Assembly: GCA_017464305.1 (NCBI GenBank)
Contig: JAFUDS010000001.1
Coordinates: 217,812-281,811 of the forward strand
Reading direction: 5' to 3'
Length of the DNA: 64,000 nt
DNA from: Clostridia bacterium
Lineage (GTDB): Bacteria > Bacillota > Clostridia > Christensenellales > Aristaeellaceae
Part shown: positions 1 to 8,186 of the stretch, in pieces
Layout: each line of letters begins with the position of its first letter
Numbering within the stretch: position 1 is the stretch's first letter
The notes under the pieces: generated by a model
The model's database searches: none
Seen by the model: only the letters and a program-made list of their open reading frames with translations
Told to the model about the DNA's origin: nothing
Program-made: the position numbers and the translations under genes

Positions 1-207
1 GAGGACAACCGTATTGATCCCACCGGGAAGAATGCCTTCGTCGCCAACGCCCAGCATGTGCTGAACGTGCATCAGTGGATCCTGGTCTGCGGTCTGGCCC
101 TGACGGCGCTGCTGCCGGTCTACAAGCCGCTGCTGAAGAAGATCAACACCAACATCAACGTGGAATCCAGCGGAGACATGGCCGCCATCGATATTTCTCA
201 GGAATAA
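1..207 (+). CDS. C-terminal end of an unidentified membrane protein (5' truncated)
   Basis: An open frame enters from the left edge and ends at the TAA at 205-207, giving 68 residues. A hydrophobic stretch (about residues 31-47, WILVCGLALTALLPVYK) looks like a last transmembrane helix, followed by a short polar tail. The next gene begins 4 bases after the stop, so the two are cotranscribed. The genes that follow (membrane protein, GH105 hydrolase, sugar ATPase) suggest a carbohydrate transporter, but the fragment is too short for me to assign a family. Confidence 0.6.
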   Translation, partial: EDNRIDPTGKNAFVANAQHVLNVHQWILVCGLALTALLPVYKPLLKKINTNINVESSGDMAAIDISQE

Positions 208-211
208 GGGT

Positions 212-913
212 ATGGCGAAGAAAAAGAAGGTTTCCTCCCCTGCCCCGAAGCACGAGAAGCTGCCCTTTCCCCATGGAGCTTCCCTGGCGGACAAGCGGGA
301 GATTCCCACAGCAGAAACGCCCACCGCTCCGGCGGAGCCGGATTATTACAAGCTGAAGCTCCAAGCGGTGGAGGATCTGGTCACCGCCAGCCCGGAGAAT
401 TCTCCCCCCGTTTCCCGGCAGGAGTTACGGAAGTACCACGCCGGGCCCAAGGTCCACGTGGCCGACTGGGTCAAAGCCATTCTGCTAAAGGTCTGGTTCG
501 CCGGCGTCATCTGCTATTTCTTCATCTGGGGGCTCAGCACCCTGGCCCTGAATCAGTGGGATCTGATCTTCATCTTGGGCGTTGTTCTGGGGGGAGCCAC
601 TCACCTGCTGACCAACAATATCTATCGCTTCACCGCGAAGCAGGAAGGCGCCTACGACCGATGGATGATGTTCCCCGGCAAGAGCCTGGCCTTCCTCCCC
701 GCTGACATTCTGTACGCCATGGTCCTCATTCTCTGTACGATCATGACCTACAACGGGATCAACCTGCTCCTGGCCGGCCCCGAAAGCGCCGCGCCGGCCC
801 TGGGGGTGGAGCCCATCCTCTTTGGCGTCATCACCACCCTGTGGGATCTCCTGTTCCTGGGCGCCAAACTGCTTTGCAAACGCATCCTCTTTGACGCGAA
901 ACAGAAAGCCTGA
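212..913 (+). CDS. Small four-helix membrane protein in a carbohydrate operon, function unknown
   Basis: This is a 233-residue protein that I do not recognise. Residues 1-85 are polar, with a basic start (KKKK) and proline/alanine-rich stretches, so the N terminus is probably a cytoplasmic tail. Hydrophobic segments lie near residues 90-112, 115-134, 157-187 and 200-220, which fits four membrane passes, and the end is basic. It starts 4 bases after the preceding membrane-protein fragment and is followed 17 bases later by the GH105 gene. Cotranscription suggests a part in uptake or sensing of the sugar handled by that enzyme, which is inference from position only. Confidence 0.65.
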   Translation: MAKKKKVSSPAPKHEKLPFPHGASLADKREIPTAETPTAPAEPDYYKLKLQAVEDLVTASPENSPPVSRQELRKYHAGPKVHVADWVKAILLKVWFAGVICYFFIWGLSTLALNQWDLIFILGVVLGGATHLLTNNIYRFTAKQEGAYDRWMMFPGKSLAFLPADILYAMVLILCTIMTYNGINLLLAGPESAAPALGVEPILFGVITTLWDLLFLGAKLLCKRILFDAKQKA

Positions 914-930
914 AAGGAAGGACCAATCCT

Positions 931-2064
931 TTGTCAAACAACGGAACCTACGCCGCCCTGGACCAATATGTCCATCGTCTGATCACCGAATCCTCCCCTT
1001 CCCATACCATCTGGAATGTGGAGAAGCTTCGCCAGGGGGTGCCCACCAACTGGAATTATATCGACGGCTGCATGATGACCGCCCTGCTCTCCCTGTATGA
1101 GATCACCGGCGAGCGGCGTTACTTCGACTTTGTGGAATCCTTCATCGACGCCTTTGTCAATGAGGATGGCTCCATCCGCACCTATAAGAGCGAGGGCCAT
1201 GCCCTGGATGACATCAACGAGGGGCGGGTGCTCTTCGCCCTGTATGCCGCCACGGGCAAGGAGAAATACCGCAAGGCGGCGGATTTCCTCCGGGCGGAAT
1301 TGGATGCCCAGCCCCGCACAGTGGAAGGCTCCTGGTGGCATAAGCAGATCTATCCCAACCAGGTCTGGCTGGATGGCATTTACATGGCCCAGCCCTTTGC
1401 CGCCCTGTATGAAAAAGCCTTCGGCGCCGGGGATTACAGCGACATCCTGCGGCAAGTCGGCGTGGTCCGCCAGCATATGCGGGATAACAAAACCGGCCTG
1501 TATTACCATGGCTACGACGCTTCCCGGTCCGCCTTCTGGTGCGATCAGGACACCGGGCTCAGCCAGAACTTCTGGCTCCGGGCCATCGGCTGGTTCTCCG
1601 TGGCGCTGATCGACCTGTGCGAAATTCTGCCGGAGCAGGATTCCGCGCCCCTGAAGGAGGTTTTCTCCCAGCTGATGCGGGATCTGCTTCCCTTCGCAGA
1701 CGAGGAGACCGGTATGTATTTCCAGGTGGTGGATCATCCGGAGGCGGAAGGCAATTATCTGGAAACCAGCGGCAGCTCCATGATCGCATACGCCATGCTG
1801 AAGGGCGCCCGCCTGGGGATTCTGGAACCCTGCTTTGCGGAGCAGGGGCAGAAGACCTTCGACGGCATCGTCCGCACCAACCTTTCCTTCACGGGAGAGG
1901 AACTGAACCTGAATCACATCTGCCTGGTGGCGGGCCTGGGCCCAGAAAAGGATCACCGCCGGGACGGCTCCATCGCCTATTACCTCTCCGAGCCCATCGT
2001 GCAAAACGACGCCAAGGGCGTCGCCCCGCTGCTGATGTGCTACACGGAGATTAAGAGGAGGTAA
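931..2064 (+). CDS. GH105 family unsaturated glycuronyl/rhamnogalacturonyl hydrolase
   Basis: This 377-residue protein resembles the YteR/YesR enzymes. They are cytoplasmic hydrolases that remove the unsaturated uronic acid left at the non-reducing end of oligosaccharides by polysaccharide lyases. The family-typical stretch NFWLRAIGWF is present, as are repeated (alpha/alpha)6-barrel patterns such as WLDGIYMAQPFAALY, and the length matches the family. The start is TTG at 931, chosen because AAAGGAAGG lies about 10 bases upstream and no ATG fits better. It sits between the small membrane protein and the MsmK-type ATPase (6-base gap), pointing to uptake and trimming of a lyase-derived oligosaccharide, perhaps from pectin. 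The exact substrate cannot be read from sequence. Confidence 0.88.
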   Translation: MSNNGTYAALDQYVHRLITESSPSHTIWNVEKLRQGVPTNWNYIDGCMMTALLSLYEITGERRYFDFVESFIDAFVNEDGSIRTYKSEGHALDDINEGRVLFALYAATGKEKYRKAADFLRAELDAQPRTVEGSWWHKQIYPNQVWLDGIYMAQPFAALYEKAFGAGDYSDILRQVGVVRQHMRDNKTGLYYHGYDASRSAFWCDQDTGLSQNFWLRAIGWFSVALIDLCEILPEQDSAPLKEVFSQLMRDLLPFADEETGMYFQVVDHPEAEGNYLETSGSSMIAYAMLKGARLGILEPCFAEQGQKTFDGIVRTNLSFTGEELNLNHICLVAGLGPEKDHRRDGSIAYYLSEPIVQNDAKGVAPLLMCYTEIKRR

Positions 2065-2070
2065 ACACCT

Positions 2071-3153
2071 ATGGCTTACTTAACCCTGAAAAACGTGAAC
2101 AAGATTTATCCCAACGGTTTCCACGCGGTGCATAACTTCAACCTGGAAATCGAAAAGGGCGAGTTCATCGTCTTCGTCGGCTCCTCCGGCTGCGGCAAGT
2201 CCACCACCCTGCGGATGATCGCCGGGCTGGAGGATATCTCCAGCGGTGAGTTCCTCATCGACGGCAAACGGGCCAACGAGATGGGCCCCCGGGAGCGGGA
2301 AATCGCCATGGTGTTCCAGAGCTATGCGCTCTATCCCCAGATGACGGTTTTCGACAATATCGCCTTCGGCCTCACCCTCCAGGGCGTGGACGAGGATATC
2401 ATTGAGGAGCGGGTCAAGAAGACCGCAGCCATCCTGGGTCTAACGGATTATCTGGACCGCTTGCCCCGGGCCCTGTCCGGCGGTCAGCGCCAGCGGGTCG
2501 CCATCGGCCGAGCCATTATCCGGAAGGTGGGCGTCTTCCTCATGGACGAACCCCTGTCCAACCTGGACGCCAAGCAGCGCGTCACCATGCGCTATGAAAT
2601 CGCCCAGATTCATCAGGAAACCGGCGCCACCACCATTTACGTTACCCATGACCAAACGGAGGCCATGACCCTGGCGGACCGCATCGTCGTCATGAAGGCG
2701 GGATATATCCAGCAGGTGGGCACGCCCTATCAGCTGTATTATGAGCCGGAAAACATCTTCGTCGCCGGGTTCATTGGCGAGCCGCCCATGAACTTCATCC
2801 GCGGCAAGGTACAGGGCGGCGCCATCTCCTTCGGCGAGAACAAGCTGGACCTAACCCGGAAGATGGGTGCCCAGGCCAAGGCCTATGAGGGCAAGGAAAT
2901 CGTTCTCGGCTTCCGGCCGGAGCATATTTCCCTGCAGCCCCGGGAGGATGCCTATCAGATCGACAGCCAGGTGGAGTTGACGGAGATGCTGGGCGATAAC
3001 ACCAACATCTACATCACCGCCAGCCAGGATCAGGCCATCCTGAAGGTGGACAGCCATGATACCCCCGAAACGGATATCCCCCTCACCTTCTACGTCCCCC
3101 TGGAAAGTGTCTACCTCTTCGACGCCGAAACCGAAAATAGGATTCATCTATAA
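2071..3153 (+). CDS. msmK: Sugar ABC transporter ATP-binding protein, MsmK/UgpC type
   Basis: This 360-residue ATPase has Walker A GSSGCGKST at about residues 37-45, the Q-loop near 83, the signature LSGGQRQR near 135, Walker B FLMDEP near 156 and a THD switch histidine near 193. A C-terminal regulatory domain of the UgpC/MalK kind follows. The start is supported by AAGAGGAGG ending 9 bases upstream. MsmK-type ATPases are known to serve several CUT1 sugar importers. The two CUT1 permease pairs in this window have no ATPase of their own, so this protein is a candidate shared motor. That last point is inference. Confidence 0.93.
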   Translation: MAYLTLKNVNKIYPNGFHAVHNFNLEIEKGEFIVFVGSSGCGKSTTLRMIAGLEDISSGEFLIDGKRANEMGPREREIAMVFQSYALYPQMTVFDNIAFGLTLQGVDEDIIEERVKKTAAILGLTDYLDRLPRALSGGQRQRVAIGRAIIRKVGVFLMDEPLSNLDAKQRVTMRYEIAQIHQETGATTIYVTHDQTEAMTLADRIVVMKAGYIQQVGTPYQLYYEPENIFVAGFIGEPPMNFIRGKVQGGAISFGENKLDLTRKMGAQAKAYEGKEIVLGFRPEHISLQPREDAYQIDSQVELTEMLGDNTNIYITASQDQAILKVDSHDTPETDIPLTFYVPLESVYLFDAETENRIHL

Positions 3154-3163
3154 GCCTACTACC

Positions 3164-3200
3164 AAAGACCGTCCCTGAAACACGGGGACGGTCTTTTTTT
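3164..3200 (+). terminator. Rho-independent terminator of the ATPase gene, built from a dispersed repeat
   Basis: AAAGACCGTCCC (3164-3175) pairs with GGGACGGTCTTT (3185-3196), followed by further Ts to 3200. It begins 10 bases after the ATPase stop codon. The right arm belongs to the GGGGACGGTC dispersed repeat, so a repeat appears to have been recruited as a terminator. Confidence 0.8.
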
Positions 3201-3229
3201 GAAACACGGGGACGGTCTTTTTCGTTTCA
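3176..3229. repeat. GGGGACGGTC dispersed repeat, two tandem units
   Basis: Two nearly identical units follow one another at 3176-3200 and 3200-3229. Each reads TGAAACACGGGGACGG followed by TCTTTTT, and the second continues into CGTTTCA. Related copies lie at 6576-6635, 14072-14096 and 22108-22136. Units are bounded by TGAAAC and GTTTCA. Confidence 0.85.
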
Positions 3230-3252
3230 TTTTGCGGACGAAACTCGAATGA

Positions 3253-3279
3253 AAGCTCCCCTGCGAAGCGGGGGAGCTT
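3253..3279 (-). terminator. Hairpin downstream of the GH31 gene (GCTCCCC repeat family)
   Basis: The arms AAGCTCCCC and GGGGAGCTT surround a small TGCGAAGCG centre. On the minus strand the hairpin follows the GH31 gene and ends in TTTC, a modest U-tract. It belongs to the GCTCCCCCGC hairpin family seen also at 20437, 46354, 57366 and 61656. Confidence 0.6.
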
Positions 3280-3344
3280 GAAAAACGTATGCAGTTCTTT
3301 CGTTTCATCCTTCCCGTAACGATGGAAGAACTTTTCCATTCCAC

Positions 3345-5411
3345 TCATTCGTAAATTGAGATATCCGCCTGGTCACGAATCATTACGGGGATGATGTCGA
3401 TAGGCGCAGGGACGGTCACCCGCTGTCCTCCGGCATAAATTTCCCCAGTGTATGCGTCTTTCCAGGTAGCCCCTAGGGGCAGATAAATGGTCCGGGTAGT
3501 GACGCCCGCTTCCATCACAGGGGCCACCAGCAGATCCGGGCCGAACATATAGCAATCCTCTGTCCGGGCGGCCGCCGGGTCCTTGGGGAAATCATAGAAC
3601 AGTGGGCGCATCACCGGTGCGCCGGTTTCATGGGCCTGGCGCATCAGCCGACGAACATAGGGTCTGATTTTCTCCCGGATAAACAGATAGCGAGCCAGCT
3701 TAGGTGTGTTTTCCTCTCCGAAGCTCCAGACCTCATTATCCTGGCCGGAGGTGAGCTGTCGCACGCCATTCCGGTATTCCTGCTCCCGTTCATACCAGGG
3801 GGAGCGCTCCCCATGCATCCGAAACACGGGCAGGAAGCAGCCCCAGGCAAACCAGCGAAGCAGAAGCTCCTTGAAGGCGGGATCGCTGATGTCTCCGCCC
3901 ATGAATCCGCCCAAATCGCAGGTCCACCAGGGAATTCCCGCCATGGACATGGATAGCCCGGCCTGCAGCTGTTCCCGCATGGCCCGGAAGGAGGAATGAA
4001 CATCCCCAGACCAGGCCAGCACCGCGTATTTCTGGCTCCCGGCCCAAGCGCAGCGAACCAGGGACAGAATATCCTCCTGGCCCTCGGCCTTCATCCCGTC
4101 ATAGAAGCCCTTGGCGTATCCCACTGGATATATATTGGAGCACTGCAGCGCCGGCCCTGCCCAGTAGCGATAGTTATCAAACTCATAGGAAGCGTATTCC
4201 GGCTCGGCCTCGTCCAACCAGAAGCAGCGGATCCCCTTCTCATAATAGTTCTGTTTGCACTTTTCCCAGACGAAACGCTGGGCGCCGGGATGGGTCGCGT
4301 CGAAATAAACCGCGTCGCCCATCCAGGTGCTGACGTCGTTGCCCCGATCCGTTTTTACCAGGTAGCCCCGATCCGCCATCTCTCCGTAGTTCTCACTCTT
4401 CTCATCGATAGTGGGCCAGACGGAAACCACGGTCTCGATACCCATTTCCCGCAGCTCCCGGATCATGCCCTCCGGGTCCGGCCAGTCCAGGGGCTCAAAT
4501 TTGAAATCTCCCTGACGAGTCCAGTGGAAGAAGTCCACCACGATGGCGTCCATGGGGAACCCCCGGCGCTTATGCTCTCGGGCGACAGCCATCAGCTCCT
4601 CCTGGGTCCGATAGCGTAGCTTGCACTGCCAATATCCCATGCCGAATTCCGGCATCATGGGTGTGCGCCCGGTGGCCAGAGTATAGTGCTCTTCAATCTC
4701 CGCCGGGGTATCACCGCAGGTGACATAATAATCCATTTTGCGAGTGGACCGAGCGATCCATTCCGTCCGATTCGTGCCAAAGGTCACCGTACCGATGGCT
4801 GGATTGTTCCAGAAGAAGCCATAGCCTCTGCTGCTGACGAAGAAGGGGACGCTGGCCTGGGAATTACGGTGGCACAGCTCCAGCAGGGAGCCCTTCTTGT
4901 TCAGCTGCCGATCCTGATATTGCCCCATGCCGAAGATCATTTCATCGTCATAGGCCTCGAAGCGGGCGGACAAGGCATAATCCGTGGTGCCGGGAATGGG
5001 CTTCAGCTCCCGGGCTGGGAAGCGCAGGGAGGTGCAGTACCGGTTCAGCCGATTGCGATTCCGCCAGTATTCCTCCGTCAGCAGCTCGCCCCGCTGATTA
5101 TAGAAGCTAATCCACCCTTCATGGTTCACCTTCACGGTAAGCTTCCCGTTACGGAAGGTGATTTCCGTTCCCTTCTGATGGTATTTGGCATATTCCTCCC
5201 CCCGATACCAGGGATCGGTGGTATCCACTTCCTTAAAAGTGATTTCTGGTTGAACCTCCGGCACCTTCTCTGTCAGCGCCCAGTCATGGCTGTCCATTTC
5301 CGCCTCCATGGTCATGCGGATGCGGACGCTGTCCGGCCCCCATGGATCGATCCAAAGCTGGCTGGCACCGCTGTGAATCAATACCCGATTCCCCTGTCTT
5401 TCGAAACGCAT
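3345..5411 (-). CDS. GH31 family alpha-glycosidase (alpha-xylosidase/alpha-glucosidase type)
   Basis: This 688-residue retaining glycosidase has an N-terminal beta-sandwich, a (beta/alpha)8 catalytic domain and C-terminal beta domains. The nucleophile lies in FWLDEAEPE (Asp about residue 400) and the acid/base in WSGDVHSS (Asp about residue 470). Other GH31 marks are DPEGM, GIPWWTCDLGGF and FRMHGERSPW. The WLDEAEPE form of the nucleophile loop occurs in xylosidase-like members, but substrate is not certain. No signal peptide is visible, so the enzyme is likely cytoplasmic. The ATG is preceded by GGGGAGGAAAAG. It lies 111 bases downstream of the aldo/keto reductase gene, probably in one transcript. 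Confidence 0.92.
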   Translation of the reverse strand: MRFERQGNRVLIHSGASQLWIDPWGPDSVRIRMTMEAEMDSHDWALTEKVPEVQPEITFKEVDTTDPWYRGEEYAKYHQKGTEITFRNGKLTVKVNHEGWISFYNQRGELLTEEYWRNRNRLNRYCTSLRFPARELKPIPGTTDYALSARFEAYDDEMIFGMGQYQDRQLNKKGSLLELCHRNSQASVPFFVSSRGYGFFWNNPAIGTVTFGTNRTEWIARSTRKMDYYVTCGDTPAEIEEHYTLATGRTPMMPEFGMGYWQCKLRYRTQEELMAVAREHKRRGFPMDAIVVDFFHWTRQGDFKFEPLDWPDPEGMIRELREMGIETVVSVWPTIDEKSENYGEMADRGYLVKTDRGNDVSTWMGDAVYFDATHPGAQRFVWEKCKQNYYEKGIRCFWLDEAEPEYASYEFDNYRYWAGPALQCSNIYPVGYAKGFYDGMKAEGQEDILSLVRCAWAGSQKYAVLAWSGDVHSSFRAMREQLQAGLSMSMAGIPWWTCDLGGFMGGDISDPAFKELLLRWFAWGCFLPVFRMHGERSPWYEREQEYRNGVRQLTSGQDNEVWSFGEENTPKLARYLFIREKIRPYVRRLMRQAHETGAPVMRPLFYDFPKDPAAARTEDCYMFGPDLLVAPVMEAGVTTRTIYLPLGATWKDAYTGEIYAGGQRVTVPAPIDIIPVMIRDQADISIYE

Positions 5412-5522
5412 TTACTTTTCCTCCCCACGATACGGTTATATTGACTTTATCCGAAGGAGACGATGAATTCGTCTTTTGTTTGCTTTGCAATAATTCTCAT
5501 GCTCTCTTGCCATGCAAGGAGA

Positions 5523-6482
5523 TCACTTCCCAAAGCTCCGCAGATGATCCCGCTGCTGATCGGTCAGCAGCGCTTCTCCGGCTTCCTGCAGCGCGTCCAC
5601 ATGGGCCATTTTGCTGGCACCCACCAAGGCGAAGGTGGGGAAAGGCTGACTGGTCAGATAGGCCAATGCTATTGCGCCGATGCTTAGTCCCGTTTCCTGC
5701 TGAAGGGCTTTCATCCGCTGATAGCAGGCCAGATTCTCCTCCGTCAGGAATTCGTCCTTCACATTCTCGGACAGCGCCTCTACGCCGCCCTGCTCCAGCT
5801 TCGTAAAGAATCCATGGGCCTGGGAGGAGAAACAGCAGCAGACCAGTCCTGCTTCCTTGTGCAGCTGCCAGGTTTCCTCATTCATGGTAACCAGGGTGGG
5901 ATCCAATGATTTCTTTTGCGCAGCCAGGCTGAACTGGGGCTGGTTGGCGATGATTTTCGTCAGCCCGTGGCGCTCGGCGTAGGCGTTCGCTTCCCGAATG
6001 CGGCTGGGCTGCCAGTTGGAGACGCCTACCATCCGGGTCCAACCATCATCAATCAAGCTCTGCAGAGTTTCCATGATCTCCCCAACTGGGCGGTTCTCAT
6101 CATCCCGGTGCAGCCAGTAGATCTCCACATGATCTGTCTGCAAATCGTTCAGGCTGTCCGCCATGTCCCCGCGAACCTCCTCTCGGCTGAGCCGGCTCTG
6201 GCGCATGGCCCACAGGCGCGGGTGCCCGCCCTTGGTGCTGAGGAAGATTTGATCCCGCAGATGCCGCGCGGACAGCCATCGGCCAATTACCTTCTCGCTT
6301 TCGCCATCCTTTGGGGTTACAAAATCCCCGTATACCCGGGCGGTGTCGATAAAGTTACCGCCTAGGGCTACGAACCTGTCCATAAATTCCCAAGCCTGGT
6401 TTTCCAGGCATTTTCCGCCAAATTCGCTGCTGCCAAGGCCAATCACAGAAACCTGATAGTTTCCGATGGGCTGCTTTCTCAT
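5523..6482 (-). CDS. Aldo/keto reductase
   Basis: This 319-residue protein has the (beta/alpha)8 NADPH-dependent oxidoreductase fold. The catalytic tetrad is visible: Asp and Tyr in FIDTARVYG, Lys in STKGG and His in YWLHRDD. The cofactor-phosphate region near the end reads LVGASKMAHVDAL. It lies directly upstream of the GH31 gene on the same strand, which suggests reduction or oxidation of a sugar released by that enzyme; this is inference from context. The substrate cannot be predicted. Confidence 0.9.
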   Translation of the reverse strand: MRKQPIGNYQVSVIGLGSSEFGGKCLENQAWEFMDRFVALGGNFIDTARVYGDFVTPKDGESEKVIGRWLSARHLRDQIFLSTKGGHPRLWAMRQSRLSREEVRGDMADSLNDLQTDHVEIYWLHRDDENRPVGEIMETLQSLIDDGWTRMVGVSNWQPSRIREANAYAERHGLTKIIANQPQFSLAAQKKSLDPTLVTMNEETWQLHKEAGLVCCCFSSQAHGFFTKLEQGGVEALSENVKDEFLTEENLACYQRMKALQQETGLSIGAIALAYLTSQPFPTFALVGASKMAHVDALQEAGEALLTDQQRDHLRSFGK

Positions 6483-6575
6483 CGCCTCTATTCTCCTCTC
6501 CTCGATTTCCGTCCATTATCTCGGGTTCTGCTTGCTGCGCCCATTATATCCGAACAAGATCAGAAACACAAGGAG

Positions 6576-6635
6576 TGAAACAGGGGGACGGTCTTTTTCG
6601 TTTCATGAAACGAAAAAGACCGTCCCCCTGTTTCA
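6576..6635. repeat. Perfect 60-bp palindrome of the GGGGACGGTC family
   Basis: The arms 6576-6605 and 6606-6635 are exact reverse complements over 30 bases with no loop (centre GTTTCA/TGAAAC). The palindrome stops exactly where the stop codon of the GH32 gene begins (6636-6638). On RNA it would fold into a perfect hairpin and could act as the 3' end of the GH32 transcript. It looks like two inverted copies of the single unit seen at 22108-22136. Confidence 0.95.
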
Positions 6636-8108
6636 TTATCCTAAACGGTGCGCGACCACCTTTACCTGGATTGGCGCGTCCGCGGCGAAGGTAATTCCCT
6701 CCGCGTCCAGCGGCGTGGGAATGAGCGAGGTGACCACCCGCTCCCCTTCATTGATGAACAGCTCGATGCTCTCCTTATCCATCAGCAGCCGCAGCGTCAA
6801 TTGCCCTTCCCGAGGCTCCGCTTTTACATGCCGGGTATGGGCAATATCTCGAACGGAACCGCCGTGACTGCGGTCAAAAATCAGCTCTCCCCGGGCCAGA
6901 TCGCATCGAATCTGGATAAAGTGGCTTTCATCCCGGGCGACCCGCAGGGTAAACCTACGGCAAGCTGAATTTTCCGCCCGTAGCGTAACCGTCATATCCA
7001 TCAACCGGCCCTGTACGCCCGGCAGGCTGATTTCCTCCTGGGCCACCGTGGCCTCCTGCAGGATGGTATCCTGCCACAGGGTTTCCATCTCCCTGACCGG
7101 CCGCTGGCAAAGCCGCCCCTCCCGCAGGAACAGCTCCCGCGGCGCGCTCATCTGGGCGTACCAGGGATGACGCCGAGGCGCTTCCTTGCAGGTTTCCCAG
7201 TTATCCATCCATCCGATCATGATCCGCCGGCCATCCGGCGCCTGCACCGTCTGGGGCGCGTAGAAGGTCAGACCATGATCAATCGGCTGAATACTCTCCC
7301 GAGTGAAACGGCAATCTTTTTCATCAAAGGCGCCCAGAATCGCCACCGTGCCGTATCCCGCGTGGAATTCCTCCCGGGCATGCATTTCCTGAGGGCTGAC
7401 CAGCAGCACCTGCTTCCCTTCCAGCGCAAAGAAATCCGGGCACTCCCACATGCGGCCATACTCGCCGCGGCTGCTATCAATCTCTCCCCGGAATTGCCAG
7501 TCCAATCCATCCGGGCTGGCAAACATAACGATGGTTCCCTGTTTCTCCGCGTGCCGATTCCCCGCCACCATGCGGAAGGAGCCATCCTCCGCCATCCAGA
7601 TCTTCGGATCCCGGAAATCAAACTCGCTGTATCCCTCCGGCAGATGCGCGTGCCGCACCACCGGATTCAGCAGGCTCTTTTCAAAATTGACCCCATCCCC
7701 AAAGGCCACGCACTGGGCCTGGGTTTCCCGCCGGAAGGTTCCCGCGGGCTGCACTCCCGTATAACACAGCATCAGGCGCCCATCCGGCAGCGGTACTGCG
7801 CTTCCGGAGAAGCACCCCCCCGCGTCCGCCGCCGTGTCCGGCGCCAGGGCGCATGGCTGATAGGTCCAGTGCAGCAGGTCGGAGCTGACCACATGGCCCC
7901 AATGCATGGGCCCCCATTGACGGGAAAAAGGATGGTATTGATAGAACAAATGGTATTGCCCCCCATAGTAACAAAACCCGTTCGGATCATTCATCCACCC
8001 CACCAAGGGGGTCAAATGGAATAGCGGCCGCTCCTGGGCGGAAATTTTCTGGGCCTGTTCTCTTTCGAATTCCCGTACCCGAACCAGGGGGAGAGGGTTA
8101 TTGCTCAT
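6636..8108 (-). CDS. GH32 family beta-fructosidase (sucrose-6-phosphate hydrolase/fructanase)
   Basis: This 490-residue enzyme cleaves beta-fructosidic bonds in sucrose (phosphate) or fructo-oligosaccharides. It shows the three GH32 signatures: WMNDPNGF with nucleophile Asp41, FRDPK (about 166-168) and WECPDF with acid/base Glu222. A C-terminal beta-sandwich follows (SIELFINEGERVVTS). No signal peptide is seen, so it acts in the cytoplasm. The ATG at 8108 is chosen over one 69 bases upstream because GAGGAGGAAC lies just ahead of it and the extra residues match no family feature. It is the last gene of the transporter operon, behind a hairpin. A decayed copy of part of this gene lies at 20470-20693. 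Confidence 0.95.
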   Translation of the reverse strand: MSNNPLPLVRVREFEREQAQKISAQERPLFHLTPLVGWMNDPNGFCYYGGQYHLFYQYHPFSRQWGPMHWGHVVSSDLLHWTYQPCALAPDTAADAGGCFSGSAVPLPDGRLMLCYTGVQPAGTFRRETQAQCVAFGDGVNFEKSLLNPVVRHAHLPEGYSEFDFRDPKIWMAEDGSFRMVAGNRHAEKQGTIVMFASPDGLDWQFRGEIDSSRGEYGRMWECPDFFALEGKQVLLVSPQEMHAREEFHAGYGTVAILGAFDEKDCRFTRESIQPIDHGLTFYAPQTVQAPDGRRIMIGWMDNWETCKEAPRRHPWYAQMSAPRELFLREGRLCQRPVREMETLWQDTILQEATVAQEEISLPGVQGRLMDMTVTLRAENSACRRFTLRVARDESHFIQIRCDLARGELIFDRSHGGSVRDIAHTRHVKAEPREGQLTLRLLMDKESIELFINEGERVVTSLIPTPLDAEGITFAADAPIQVKVVAHRLG

Positions 8109-8139
8109 GGGAGTTCCTCCTCTGTTTGATTTGAATAAA

Positions 8140-8165
8140 CCGGGAGCCGGTATTCCGGCCCCCGG
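8140..8165 (-). terminator. Strong hairpin between the binding-protein and GH32 genes
   Basis: CCGGGAGCCGG (8140-8150), loop TATT, CCGGCCCCCGG (8155-8165): an 11-bp stem with one mismatch. On the transcribed minus strand it is followed by TTTATTC. It lies in the 78-base gap and probably acts as a partial terminator or stability element, making GH32 less abundant than the binding protein. Confidence 0.65.
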
Positions 8166-8186
8166 CAAAAGGTTCAATTTATCGGC

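Noticed and set aside
3630-5444. Long plus-strand open frames opposite the GH31 gene
   Set aside because: They are antisense shadows caused by GC-rich codon use; the minus-strand frame has complete GH31 motifs.
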